Shown here in pieces: positions 11,149 through 21,640 of a DNA stretch of 64,000 nucleotides. Origin of the DNA: Eutypella sp. D-1 (taxonomy: Eukaryota > Ascomycota > Sordariomycetes > Xylariales > Diatrypaceae); the NCBI GenBank assembly GCA_023313575.1, contig JAJTTP010000026.1:1-64000 (forward strand), written 5' to 3'. The notes below the pieces were generated by a model. That model had not been told where the DNA came from and searched no databases. It saw only the letters and a program-made list of their open reading frames with translations. Position 1 is the first letter of the stretch, and every line of letters begins with the position of its first letter. The position numbers and the translations under genes are program-made.

Positions 11149-12440
11149 TTAATATATAAAATATTAATTAATTATAAACGTTTTAACGTAATAACTTAAT
11201 GATAATATATAAATTAAAAAAGTAAATATAATTAAAGCCGGTAAGCTTTATATAATAATTAATTAATAAAAGTATTATAAGTTTTAATATATATTTTATA
11301 CGGTTAATAATATTATAAAAATTATATATATATTTAAAAAAAAAGTTAATATTAAAAACAAATAATAATAATAATATAATTAATTATATATTAATTAAAC
11401 TTAATAAATTTTATATATATAAATTAAATATTTATTAAAATATAAAGTTTTAAAAATAATAAAAATAAAAATAATAACTTTATAAACCGTATAAAATATA
11501 AAAAGGTTAAATCGTAAAAAAAGTAATTAATTTAAGCATTAAATATTATTAATTTTTAAATAATTTTACTTTTTTATTAATAATATTTAAGGGGTAATAT
11601 TAAAAAAGGTTTTATCGATTAAGTAGCGGTATAGCCTAGCTATTTTACGGTGCAGTCGCACCCGGTTAAGGCGTAGGATCAAGTAGGGTTTCATCGATTA
11701 AGTAGCGGTATAGCCTTGCTATCTTACGGTGCAGTCGCACCCGGTTAAGGCGTAGGATCAAGTAGGGTTTCATCGATTAAGTAGCGGTGTAGCCTTGCTG
11801 TCTTACGGTGCACTCGCACCCGGTTAGGGCGTTTGATCCTTTCATGGGATGTTGGTTTGTACTGCATGACTTCCGGGGTGATCCTGATGCGATGTTGGCG
11901 TAGCATTTGTCAGACCGTATGTTATATTGTTGTGGAAGGGAGCCGGTGGCTTCAATCCCGGTGTGCGCCTTTATAAAGGTCTGCTAGCATGGAGCTAGTC
12001 ACGCGTTTTATGGAGCGCCCGGGCTTAGGAACGAGGTTATTCCCGAGTACCGTCCGGGCCTTCGCAAGTGGCTCCTCGAATAGTGGCTGGCAGGTCCCTT
12101 AGTTTTACCACCCTAGAAGACAGCATTAACTGTTAAACCTCGCTTCTGATTCCAAGAAGATGGTATTAATGGTAGTAATAATGTTTTAAAATCTAAGTTC
12201 TACGGTCCTGGTATAAAAACGGTCGGACCGTTTTAATACGACTGGGCTAAGGTCGCCCTTACCACTTTTATTAACAAAACTTAATATTAAGGGTATTATT
12301 AATAAAATAAACTTTAATACTTTAAGAAAAAAAAGCATATAGCTTATTAAAATATGTAAAAAACATATTAACGCTGTATTAATAATAAATAATTATTAAA
12401 TAATTAAAAACTTATTAATAAAGTTATAAAAATTATATTA
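11149..12440. mobile_element. Internal region of the LTR element, no gag/pol
   Basis: Only about 1.29 kb lies between the LTRs, too short for gag-pol, and no frame is visible, so the element would be non-autonomous. The outer parts are AT-rich, but about 11608-12260 has near-normal base composition and holds three 79-bp tandem repeats and a unique segment. The stretch 11165-11260 resembles the inverse of the right arm of the 18.9-19.4 kb inverted repeat, so that part belongs to a dispersed family. Confidence 0.55.
11608..11840. repeat. Three tandem 79-bp repeats
   Basis: Units start at 11608, 11687 and 11766. Each carries ATCGATTAAGTAGCGGT, then a hairpin-forming GGTGCAGTCGCACC, then GGTTAAGGCGTAGGATC. 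The first two units are nearly identical and the third diverges at its end. There is no coding frame through the array. It is embedded in the LTR element's interior and is far less A/T-shifted than its surroundings. Confidence 0.8.
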
Positions 12441-12879
12441 TATAACGGCTGGTCTATTCCTAACTATTAATCCAGTCAAAGGGGTCTATGTTAGTAAAAA
12501 TGCTGGGGTTTTAAGCAATAAGTAGTTACGTTTGGTAATAGCAAAAAAAAAGGTGTTTTAAGTAATTAAGTTATATTATAAGCTAATAAATTTAAAAACT
12601 ATTTAAAAAAAAGGTAATAAACGTGGTTATATATTATTTATGTCCTTTATTCCTAACACTGGAATGTATAGTTATTATTAAATTATTAGGATAGCTGGTT
12701 ATCCTAATTATCCTAAATTATTAGGATAACTGGCTATCCTGGCTATCCTTTTTATCACGTGATTCGGACGTGGCTGACTTACTGTGGCTGGGTTTCTTTA
12801 AAAACCTCGTTCTTTCGGATAAGATCGTGATTCGTTATTGGCCCCATTTGGCCTTTTATAACCTGACCAGGTCATAACA
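12441..12879. mobile_element. 3' LTR of RIP-mutated non-autonomous LTR element
   Basis: This 439-bp direct copy of 10721-11148 has the same termini. I could not recognise a matching 5-bp target duplication (TTAAT on the left, TATTA on the right). The two LTRs may therefore come from recombined elements, or the duplication may be lost. Confidence 0.75.
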
Positions 12880-13250
12880 TATTATTTTTTTATATTATTA
12901 TAAAGGTTTATAAATATAAAATTTATTATACGTTATAATTTTATTTTTTAAAATTTATTATGGTTTATTAATAAATAATAAACTTATAAATGTTAAAATT
13001 ATTATTATTTTAATTTAAAAAAAGAAATATAAATAAATTAAAACCTGGTCCGATACGATATAATTATATTAAGGAGTAAAAGAATCCCGTTTTTTTTTAC
13101 GTTATATATAAGTAAAGCCTGTTATTTATTTACTGATCCACTGGTTATAATAATATTTTTTTATATATAAGTAGTTTATAACATAATTAATACCTACCGT
13201 AATGTTAATTTCTTTTAATAGTTAAAACCATTATTTTGTTAAAATGGAGT

Positions 13251-13318
13251 ATATAACTTGATTGACTTAAAGGTTCAGCTACTCTAGATGTGGGAGGAAG
13301 ACGTCCCTTATATACATT
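13251..13318 (-). promoter_or_regulatory. Orphan copy B of the core promoter/leader module
   Basis: Read on the minus strand from 13318, this shows TATATAA, GACGTCTTCCTCCCA (13305-13291), AGTAGCTGAACC and AAGTCAATCAAG, in the order seen upstream of the SDR at 62.85 kb and the DMATS gene. The 15-mer GACGTCTTCCTCCCA is identical to that at 62746-62760. It points leftward into the AT-rich block, where no open frame follows, so it appears to be the promoter of a lost gene. Confidence 0.6.
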
Positions 13319-13403
13319 GTGACGATGTCTCAGTCTTGACACTGAACTTCAACACATTTTGCATTTTCCATTTGTCGACAATAAGTGCGGCGTCCCAGTA
13401 TTC

Positions 13404-15363
13404 ATGGACCTAACACGCGAGGACGCCATTCATAATGAGCGCTACGTTAAAGTGATATGCGTTGGAGCTGGTGCATCTGGCATATGTTTGGCATATAAGC
13501 TCCAACGATCATTCAGGTGCTTTTCTTTGACGGTACCAACCCTCCATAGTACATTAAGGGTATAATTCATACACTAATAGTTTCGAAGATATACGACAAA
13601 AACCCATGCATCGGCGGGACTTGGTACGAGAACCGGTACCCAGGATGTGCATGCGACGTTCCCTCGCACAACTATGTTTACTCTTTCGAGCCTAAGGCGG
13701 ATTTCCATTCAGTCTATGCCGGCTCAGGAGAGATTCAAAGTTATTTCGAGGGATTTGTGCAGAAATATGACCTCTCAAGGTTCCTTAGATTGTCTTGCTT
13801 GGTGAAGAAGACGTCTTGGAATGAATCTGACGGACGATGGGAGGTTGAAATACACAACTTAGTCACGGGCGAAATCATCCAGGACTGGTGCCACATTCTC
13901 GTCAACGCATGTGGATATTTGAACAAACCGGCATGGCCAAAAATACCAGGAAGGCAAGACTATGGCGGCATCTGCGTCCATAGTGCAGATTACGATACGA
14001 GCATTTCTCTCACCAACAAAAATGTGCTGCTTATCGGATCAGGATCTTCTGCAGCACAGATTCTGCCTGAAATTCAACCCAGGGTCAAAAGTGTCACTGT
14101 CTTTATTAAATCTCCTTCCTGGCTGCTGCCCGACATATCGTCCGAGGCAGAGAGATACACCAAGGATGAGATCGAAAGATTCGTCAGAGAACCAGAGACC
14201 GTCTTGAGACTTCGACAAGACAATGAGAGAACGATGAATAGTATTTTCAGTGTGTATTTCCCACATTTCTGTTCTAATGGTACTTGGAGTGTTAATTTGA
14301 AATATAGGTCTCTATCTTAGAGGTTCAGTTCTGCAAGAGCAATGCAGAAATCTACTCGAATCAAGGATGAGAGGAATACTTGAAGACAGGAAAGCTGAAG
14401 AGGGCTTAATACCCAAATTTGAAGTTGGTTGCAAGCGAGTCATCCCATCTGGTTTCAAGTTTTTAAAGGTATGAAATCCTGTGCGCCGTGGGTGGTTCGG
14501 TGTTCCGTGTTCCGTATATCAAGTGCTGACAAAACAAGGCCTTGAAAAAGCCCAACGTTAGGGCAGTATATGGTGGTGTCACCTCGTTTACTTCATCAGG
14601 TGTGATCAGTGAGGATCAGGGTATCCATGATGGTAACGTTATCATCTGTGCTACGGGGTTTGATACTTCTTACGGATCATCGTTTCCAATCCTGGGCGCC
14701 AACGGCCGGAACCTGCAAGAAGAATGGGCCGAATCTATCATGGGGTATATGGGAGTAGGAGTTTCGGCTTTTCCTAACATTTTTACATTGCTAGGACCGT
14801 ATTCTCCGGTTTCCAACGGACCAACATTGATTGCCATCGAGGCACAGGCCGACTATATCTGTGCATTCGTCAACAGGTATCAAACAGAACCATCAATCCG
14901 TAGTATGGCCCCCAAAGAAGTCGCTTGTGCTGAGTTTAAGGCCCACGTAAGCAGCTTCATGGCTAAAGCTGTGTGGACGGCCGACTGCCGCAACTCCCAT
15001 AATAATCACGAGATTGGGAGTCGCATACCTACCACATGGCCTGGGAGCACATTGCACTACCTAGAGGCGATCAGAGAGCCCCGTTGGGATGACTGGTGCT
15101 TCACGCATTCTGCGAACCGATTTAGTTGGTTAGGCAATGGAATCTCGCAGACCGAGTGGGATCCTGTCGCTGATCTTGGCTACTACATCCGGCAGGGTGA
15201 TGACGGAGCGTGGGGGAGCCGGTGGAGAAACAATGCAGTCATAAACAAGAGTGGGAGCATGCCGCCGCGAGAGTTACATCGACAGACGAAATTGGCACCT
15301 GATTTGGCCAAGGCGGGCACTATGCCGCTGGACCGAGGTGACGGGCGGGACACAGGCCACTAA
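13404..15363 (+). CDS. Baeyer-Villiger-type flavin monooxygenase, 5' end damaged
   Basis: Exons are 13404-13532, 13589-14249, 14308-14468 and 14539-15363 (591 residues from this ATG). Domains are an FAD Rossmann motif GAGASG (21-26), the BVMO-typical GGTWYENRYPG stretch, a variant FxGxxxHxxx motif (YGGICVHSADYD), an NADPH Rossmann motif GSGSSA, and a C-terminal WPGSTLHYLEA block. The enzyme would insert oxygen into a ketone, or oxidise a heteroatom, using FAD and NADPH. Conserved N-terminal family sequence continues in frame upstream of 13404 to about 13323, but contains no ATG. An ATG at 13325 is in another frame and stops after four codons. One extra base between 13327 and 13338 would explain this, so the annotated start is provisional. 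The RIP block ends less than 100 bp upstream. Confidence 0.8.
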
Positions 15364-16121
15364 TGTTGGGTACAGAGGTAACTAACCATCAAGCTGGGGT
15401 ATGGGTTGCAGTGGCTTACCATTGGTTACCGCCAAGCGTCCATCGGGGTTTTCCTTTCTATGGATAGACCGCGGTTTGTTATGGTTTGTTATGGGTGTTG
15501 CGTGGCTATGTCGAGGTACTGGTATTTGTACTGATTTTTGGTGGTGTAACTAATAGTTATGTAGTTATGTGCAGATGCTTTGGGGTTTTCTGTGGATAAA
15601 TCATTCGGCATAGACTTTCGTGGGTTCTTGTGGGCGGTTGGTTGGTTGCTTCAGGTCACAAGGTAGCTCTGTCTGGGCTGCAGTTGGGTGAAATTTAGGT
15701 ATAACTATCATAACTATTGCGATGCATTATGAGCTTGACCGAGGGAATGGAGATCTGACGTATTTAGTTCCTACATAGGTAAACATAGATATACACTTCT
15801 TCTCCAGGTTGTAGTATTCGAAGGTGACAATACGAGAAACTGCAGGCTTATTGGGAACAACTGTGTCATTAGGCGAGATACTGCTCTTTCATGAAACTTT
15901 TATATATCAATGCTGCAGTTTAGTTGATGCTTTCATTATCTCATTTCCCGAAGTATCTCGTTTCCACGGCTGCGACAAAAATGAAACCCACCAGTGCAGC
16001 CAAGTAGCCTGCATTGAGAGCAGCTAAGGCTACTTGACAACAATAAAATATTTGACTACTATAAGCACTAGTATTACACGAGATAAATAGAACCCCAGAC
16101 CGACCTCAACCATCCTGCATC
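15364..16121. other. Intergenic, convergent 3' flanks
   Basis: Non-coding spacer between the convergent monooxygenase and rhodopsin-domain genes. It contains simple TATGGTTTG and GTTGGTTG-like repeats, and no gene is visible. Confidence 0.5.
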
Positions 16122-17442
16122 TCAAGTCTGCGTAATGTCCGTGCGGGTCTCGACATGAATTCCGTTTCCGCTTCCAGTAGCATTATCGCGTTTGAAGAAC
16201 TGGGCGCTTGACACAACTGGCCCAAGAGGTATCTGTTCCGCTTCCTCATCCCTATCGATCTGGGCATAAGGATTTTTGTAGTACCTGTTCACGCGTGCTT
16301 CGTCTGCATTCCTTGTTTTGCGTCTCCCAGCATCGGTGGAGAGATGCGACATACGTTCTCTGATAAAACGCGGAACGAGTGCGTATAGTGGTCGTAGCCC
16401 TATCAAACAGGCAGCTGAAAAGTATAGACCGCACTCGATGGCCGTCCATGTAAATGCGGCCTCGACAACTGTATAATATTAAGTACTCGGTTCCCATTGA
16501 GAGGTATAAATACGGTGACCATACATGTGGGGTCATTCGCAATTTCATCGGCTTGGATGAAAAACACACTAGTGCGTACAGAAGAAGCTATGATACCTCT
16601 GGAGTTGAGGTAAGTACCTAGGTAAGTAATGGCCGTGATAATGAGGAGGTCAAATGGTGATACTTACATGCTCCCTGTAAGGCATATGGCTGCAATACCT
16701 GCCTTTCGCGCATTCGAAGTTTTAATTGTCCAGATGGTCTTCATTGGCAATATCATAACCAAAACATCACCGATGATATTAGGAAAGTTGGTGAGTTTAT
16801 ACCAAAGTAGCTGATCGAAACATTTTCCGTTGGGAATACTTTTGTCCCAGACATATTCAAATGGCGTGCACTCCAACTGAGCGGCGATGACCGTAGCGAC
16901 GCAGTTGGCAACGAGGAAAGCGATAACTGCCCAGCAGGCCGCCCGCGCCCACCTGTCTGTGAAGATGCGGAGGTATAATATACAGATCGAGACTCGCGAT
17001 AACATATTAGATGGTACGTAGAACCAGTCTAATAGATAAAGTAAGAAGAAGAACGTTTTTATCTTGTCGGGGTCTTCCATCACCACGGCTACAGCATGAC
17101 GCCCCAAGCCAGCATGAGTAACGTCCACTATGTAAATCGTGAGATTGGTCAGCATAACGAGATGCAAACTGATACTGATATAGAAAAAGAGAGATATATC
17201 AGGTAAGCTGTACCATATAGAGTTACGAGCAGTCCTAGTAAGCATAGGTAAGAAGGGATTAAGATGTGATCATCCCAGCCTCGTGTCGCTGGTGTCAGGC
17301 TTCGTGCTAGCAAGCGCAAGGCGAAGAGGACAGTGGCTACAACACACATAGCTGTAGTGGCTGCGATTACTCTCCCGCCGTGGTTTTCCTCCAGGTATCC
17401 TGGAGGAAACTGGGGTGGGGGTGCCGGAGATGCAGCGTCCAT
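16122..17442 (-). CDS. Fungal rhodopsin-domain (PTH11/SAT4-like) membrane protein
   Basis: Minus-strand exons are 17442-17214, 17127-16668, 16598-16525 and 16468-16122 (369 residues). It starts at the ATG at 17442, because the upstream TTG is not an initiator. It has about seven hydrophobic segments and family landmarks: GWDDHIL after TM2, an AGLGRHAV loop, FFFLLYLLDWFYVPSN, LYLRIFTDRWAR, a WDKS...CFDQLLWYK extracellular loop with paired Cys, NIIGDVLVMILP, and WTAIECGLYFSAACL before a hydrophilic tail of about 90 residues. This fungal-specific GPCR-like family sits in the plasma membrane. Some members sense surfaces or nutrients, but most are uncharacterised. Such genes often occur near secondary-metabolite genes. 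Each intron was chosen to restore the family alignment. Confidence 0.82.
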
Positions 17443-18164
17443 CTGAACACGATACAATAGATATGAGCCGCTGTGCGACAGGGTGAGTGGGCAACGGCCT
17501 TCGCGGTTTTATTTTTATTTTTTTCAAAATGCTTTACTCCCGGAATGTGCAGGCTCATCATAAATATGCAGACTAGTCGTAATAGAGATTCAACCAAGTT
17601 TAGGAATACAGTTATAATCAGGGGCAGACGAAGTAGCGGAGCATGGAAAGGAACAAAATTGGAGTCCGGATAGATAGTGACCGATCGCGTTGGAATGCAA
17701 CCCAACAATGGGACTGTACATTTGTGTTGAAAGCTTGCATCCAGCGGAATAAGAAGACCGCGGTGTGCCTTGCCACCATGCTTTTACAGGGGCTGGACGC
17801 GGCCGTCTGGCCCAATTTCAAACGTTGTGCACCTCACCAGCTTCACATTACCACCTCACGTACCATCAGCCTTTGGAGGCGGCGCGGCGCAACAGACCAC
17901 GTTATGTGCAGGTCTTTAACACAAGCCCATAGGTTCATGATGCATGTAACCTACTTAGTAAAAGAGCACAACTCGCAGGCATACCTATTACCCGAATGCT
18001 ACCTCATAACAGTAAGTAATCCTACAAGGTAGATGCAATGCTACTCATTCCAATGTTCAGCTTCGGGGTTTGAAGAAGAAGGGCTGCCATCCATTCAATG
18101 GATTCAATGCATCCTCCAGTAAGACATACATTGCATTGCACCCGCAGATTCTTGTCAGAAATTA
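17443..18164. other. Intergenic, no gene seen
   Basis: Upstream region of the rhodopsin-domain gene. The plus-strand frame at 17643-18032 has no recognisable domain and poor context. Composition is normal until about 18,165. Confidence 0.45.
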
Positions 18165-19690
18165 CTTAGTAATAATAATAATTATTATTTTTATAAACGG
18201 CGTTTTAGTTACTAAATATAAACTTAATAAAATTTATTAAATATTTTTATATAACGGTATATATAAAAACTTCCAGTTTATTTAATTATATATATAGTCG
18301 TTATATAATAATTTAATTTAATTTTTAATTAAATATTATTTTATATAAAATAAAGTTTTTTAATTTATATTATTAAAAAATATTTGTTTTTATTATTTTT
18401 TAATTATTTTACATTATTTATTAATGTATAAAAAGCTAGTTTTTTAATTAATAAAATGTTTTATATATTTTATATATAATACGTTTGTGATTAAAAAAAT
18501 AAAAATAATTTTAAATAAACTTTAACGGCATTAAAAGATTATATAAATGTTTAAAATAAAAATAAATTATAAGGATTGAATTTATAAAATAAACCTAGTT
18601 ATAAATAATCTTTAAAAAACGTTTTAAAATACGTAAATATTTAAAGTTAATAAAAAAGGATTTTATTAATACGTAAGTGTTAAACTTTTTTTAAAAAAAG
18701 CGATTTTATTAAAAAAGTAAAAGTTTATTTTTTTAAGGTTAAGTTTTTATTATAATTATTTATTTTAAATCGTTATAATAACTGCCGTTATATAAACCTT
18801 TATATATTTTATAATAAACTTTAATTATTAAATATATATATATATATATATATTATATTTAATATTTATAAAAAGTTAAATAGCTGTGGGCGTCGTAACG
18901 TGATAGCCTGGTAATAACAAATAATTTTAAAAAGTAAATATAATTAAATACTTTTATTTAATAAGCTTAAGTACGGCTAAAGCCGGTAAGCCTTTTATAA
19001 TAACTAGTGGCAGCTGGCTGCCGGTCGGAGACCGGGCGTTAGCTGGTAGCCCTTAAGCTTAAAGGGCTTAAGGGTTATTTCTTTACACTTTATAAGCTTA
19101 TATAACCACTTTATAATAAAGATTAAAACTTTTAATTAATAAAACTTTATTATTAAAATATATTTTTAAAATAATAAAAATATATTAATAATTATAAAAG
19201 AATAATTAATAAAAATATTATGTTTAAAACATTATTTTTAAGAAATACCCTTTAAGCTTAAAGGTTATTAATTACCGCCCGGTTTTTAACCGGTAAGCAG
19301 CTGTTATTAATTATTATATAAAGCTTATTAACTTTATCCGTATTTAAACTTATTAAATAAAAGTATTTAATTATATTTACTTTTTAAAACTATTTATTAT
19401 TATTAAGTTATTACGTTATAACGTTTATAATTATTTAAATATTTAATTAAAATTAATTAATTAAAAAAATATTAACTTTAATGCGTTTTATATTTTAATA
19501 ATAATACTTTTATTATATTATAAATAAAGTTTAATAAGTTATAATATTAATTAATAACGCGGTTTATTAAAATGTTTTTAAATAATTAAAGCTATTATTA
19601 TACTTATAAGATTTATATAATGAAATATATAACCACTATAAGTTTTTAAGTACATTTTTAAATTTGTATAAATGTGAGCCTCTCTTATAG
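18165..19690. repeat. 1.5-kb AT-rich, RIP-like block with a large inverted repeat
   Basis: A second block with the same TA-dominated composition as the 7-13 kb block. It contains an AT dinucleotide run near 18834-18853 and the inverted repeat annotated separately. No open frame is present. Confidence 0.75.
18891..19423. repeat. Inverted repeat, arms about 190 and 182 bp
   Basis: The left arm (18891-19081) and right arm (19242-19423) are reverse complements over nearly their whole length. Shared landmarks include AAAAAGTAAATATAATTAAA, CCCTTAAGCTTAAAGGG-like ends and CCGGTAAG. The spacer is 160 bp of AT-rich DNA. The left arm keeps CAGCTGGCTGCCGG-type sequence, whereas the right arm is A/T-shifted at the same places, so the arms are mutated unequally. 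It could be a fold-back element or two head-to-head insertions. Confidence 0.65.
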
Positions 19691-19764
19691 GTTATAATCG
19701 TAGCTCCCTGGATATCCTTCCGGAAGACGTGAAACCTTCGCAATAAAAGTACACTAAGTATACC

Positions 19765-20601
19765 CTACTTCTCCATAATGGCAACATCGGCTACCATGCG
19801 AATCTTATGGACACCGTCCTCAACCTTGTACCAGTCTCCTTGGCGTAGTTCCTCTACAATAAAGTCGATAGCCTCATCCCAGTTGTCTTCATCTCGTTGT
19901 TGCCATCCACCAACCGGTGTGGCTAAAAAGGTCCAAGCAATTGTGGCCCATCGCTTTAGATCAGCACCAAGGTTCAACCAAGCGGCTTTCTCCACAAACT
20001 TGACGTCTTTCCAACCCGCGTCTTTGGTGACTTGCTCAATCTTCTCTTTCTTGTACCAACTCTTGCTGAGGAATGGTGCCGTCGGCTCATCTGCACCACG
20101 GGTTTTGTGGTGTGCATTTTCAAGAGCGACATGCCACGGCATATCCTTCCAGACGGCAATAAGGCCGGTTCCTCCATGCTTCAAAGTCCGCAGGATGTGG
20201 GTTGCAGCTGCAACATCGTCATCCAAGCCAGCAAACACAAAGGTTGTAAGAGAGAGGTCAAAGGTATTGTCCGGAAATGTGAGTTTGCAGGCATCCATGG
20301 TGTCAAGTTTGACAGGCCAAGAAGGGTTTTCGTCCAATCTTGCCTGAAGTTGGGCCATGAACATAGGGTTGATGTCTGTGGCATGTATTTTGATTCCATC
20401 GGGTGGATTGGAGTCCATGACGGCCAGGGTGACGGCGCCGTAGCCGCATCCATTATCATGGATGATAGACAGTGGGTTTAAGGGCGGCAACTCCTCTCTG
20501 AGCAGGTCCCGCGCAATCGTATCGCTGACATCGCCCTGAAGCTCTTGAAGGAGAGCGCCATCAAATTTGATGGCCTGTTTTGGGATGAATGGAGAGGTCA
20601 T
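19765..20601 (-). CDS. Class I SAM-dependent methyltransferase
   Basis: This is a single-exon protein of 278 residues starting at the ATG at 20601; the frame extends upstream only to a TTG. SAM-binding motif I is DNGCGYGAVTLA (49-60). An acidic TDIN follows at the end of beta-2, then a DACKLTFPDNTFDLS motif and the post-motif GGTGLIAVW. It is a Methyltransf_11/UbiE-like fold typical of small-molecule O-, N- or C-methyltransferases in fungal pathways. It lies immediately right of the second AT-rich block and appears undamaged. The acceptor is unknown; neighbouring genes suggest a tailoring step. Confidence 0.85.
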   Translation of the reverse strand: MTSPFIPKQAIKFDGALLQELQGDVSDTIARDLLREELPPLNPLSIIHDNGCGYGAVTLAVMDSNPPDGIKIHATDINPMFMAQLQARLDENPSWPVKLDTMDACKLTFPDNTFDLSLTTFVFAGLDDDVAAATHILRTLKHGGTGLIAVWKDMPWHVALENAHHKTRGADEPTAPFLSKSWYKKEKIEQVTKDAGWKDVKFVEKAAWLNLGADLKRWATIAWTFLATPVGGWQQRDEDNWDEAIDFIVEELRQGDWYKVEDGVHKIRMVADVAIMEK

Positions 20602-21640
20602 TGTGGGTGGGGGAGTGGGATTCAAAGGTTCTTACGAAAACTGGTGAATGGGAATGTGATAATGAGAGGTGATTACGAAGAGGCCTTTGTTAGGGGAAAT
20701 GAAGTTCTGCTTTTACAGAGGATAAGACTGGGTTGGAGAAGTTAGAGAATGATATAGAGATCAAATTTGCTGAGGCAGATACTTCAGGCTTGCCTAGTGC
20801 GGGGTGGCACCATCTCGTTGCAGTCGATGAATACTACCTTGGGGTGAATTATTAATCCTGTTTCTTCCAACCTTCCAGTGCCTGGGCGCGGTGTCATGTA
20901 ACACAGGCTGTAATTATGTATAGGCCTGTAACATTCCGCAATACTGAGTGTGAGTTCTCGGGAGCCGTTAAGACATAATCGAGCTTGCTTTAAGTAGTTT
21001 ATAACGAGTAACTACGTAGGTCCCACGTGTGTTCTAAAGGTAAGTATCTCCAATATACTCGAGGAGCATTAGGTCAGATCTGAACATAGCTCCATCTCCA
21101 AAAGGATACGAATGCTACTCCGCTATGGAATTGCATATTCTTGTAGTACAGGGAGGGTGCGCTATAGTCTGGGGATGCAGATGCTGACTTGTGGAACAAG
21201 GAAATTAAGAAGCAATGCCAGGCTGCTGTAACAGATGTAACACAAGACGTAAGGGATGTTCAAGCTTACGTAGTCCCGAAAGATTTCATACCATTTAACG
21301 AAGTCAAATATATCTTGGGATGGCGTGGCGGATTGCCCCTATCTGTGTACCTTGGCAGCCTACCTCAAGTGCACAGGGTCCAGAACAGGCCGTGTGTTAT
21401 TCTGAGAAGCGCGTCTGAACGGAGCTCTACCCCGATACAAACTATAATACTCACGCTGAGTTGAAAACTAACAAGAAGACTTACTTTCATCTACATGACA
21501 AGAGCCAACAAATACCGCGTAAACATTGCCTTATTGTTTGCAGAGTAAGAAGAAACAAGAAGCGAGAGTGTGCAAGAACCAAGTAGCAGAACAGCGGGAG
21601 CCTAGACAGACACCAGCACACGCAGTCTTAGGCAGAAGAT
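20602..21640. other. Divergent promoter region of methyltransferase and GMC genes
   Basis: About 1 kb between divergent starts. The short plus-strand frame at 21189-21464 has no recognisable domain and I do not call it. No repeat or palindrome stood out. Confidence 0.45.

Larger units (their letters stand above)
7030..13250. repeat. 6.2-kb AT-rich, RIP-like repeat block
   Basis: The sequence is dominated by T, A and TA steps. Cytosines survive mainly before G, C or T and only rarely before A, which is the pattern left by CpA-to-TpA repeat-induced point mutation. No open frame of useful length exists. Inside are an LTR-flanked element (10721-12879), small elements with terminal inverted repeats (9548-9683 and 10258-10396) and an island of normal composition (about 11608-12260). 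The block separates the DMATS and BVMO genes. It probably consists of inactivated transposable elements, one of which may have replaced a gene that began near 13,240. Confidence 0.8.

Noticed and set aside
11608..11840. CRISPR-like array
   Set aside because: Units are directly adjacent 79-bp tandem repeats without unique spacers, in a eukaryotic genome.
17643..18032. 129-residue plus-strand frame
   Set aside because: No domain, and it lies between the receptor's upstream region and an AT-rich block.
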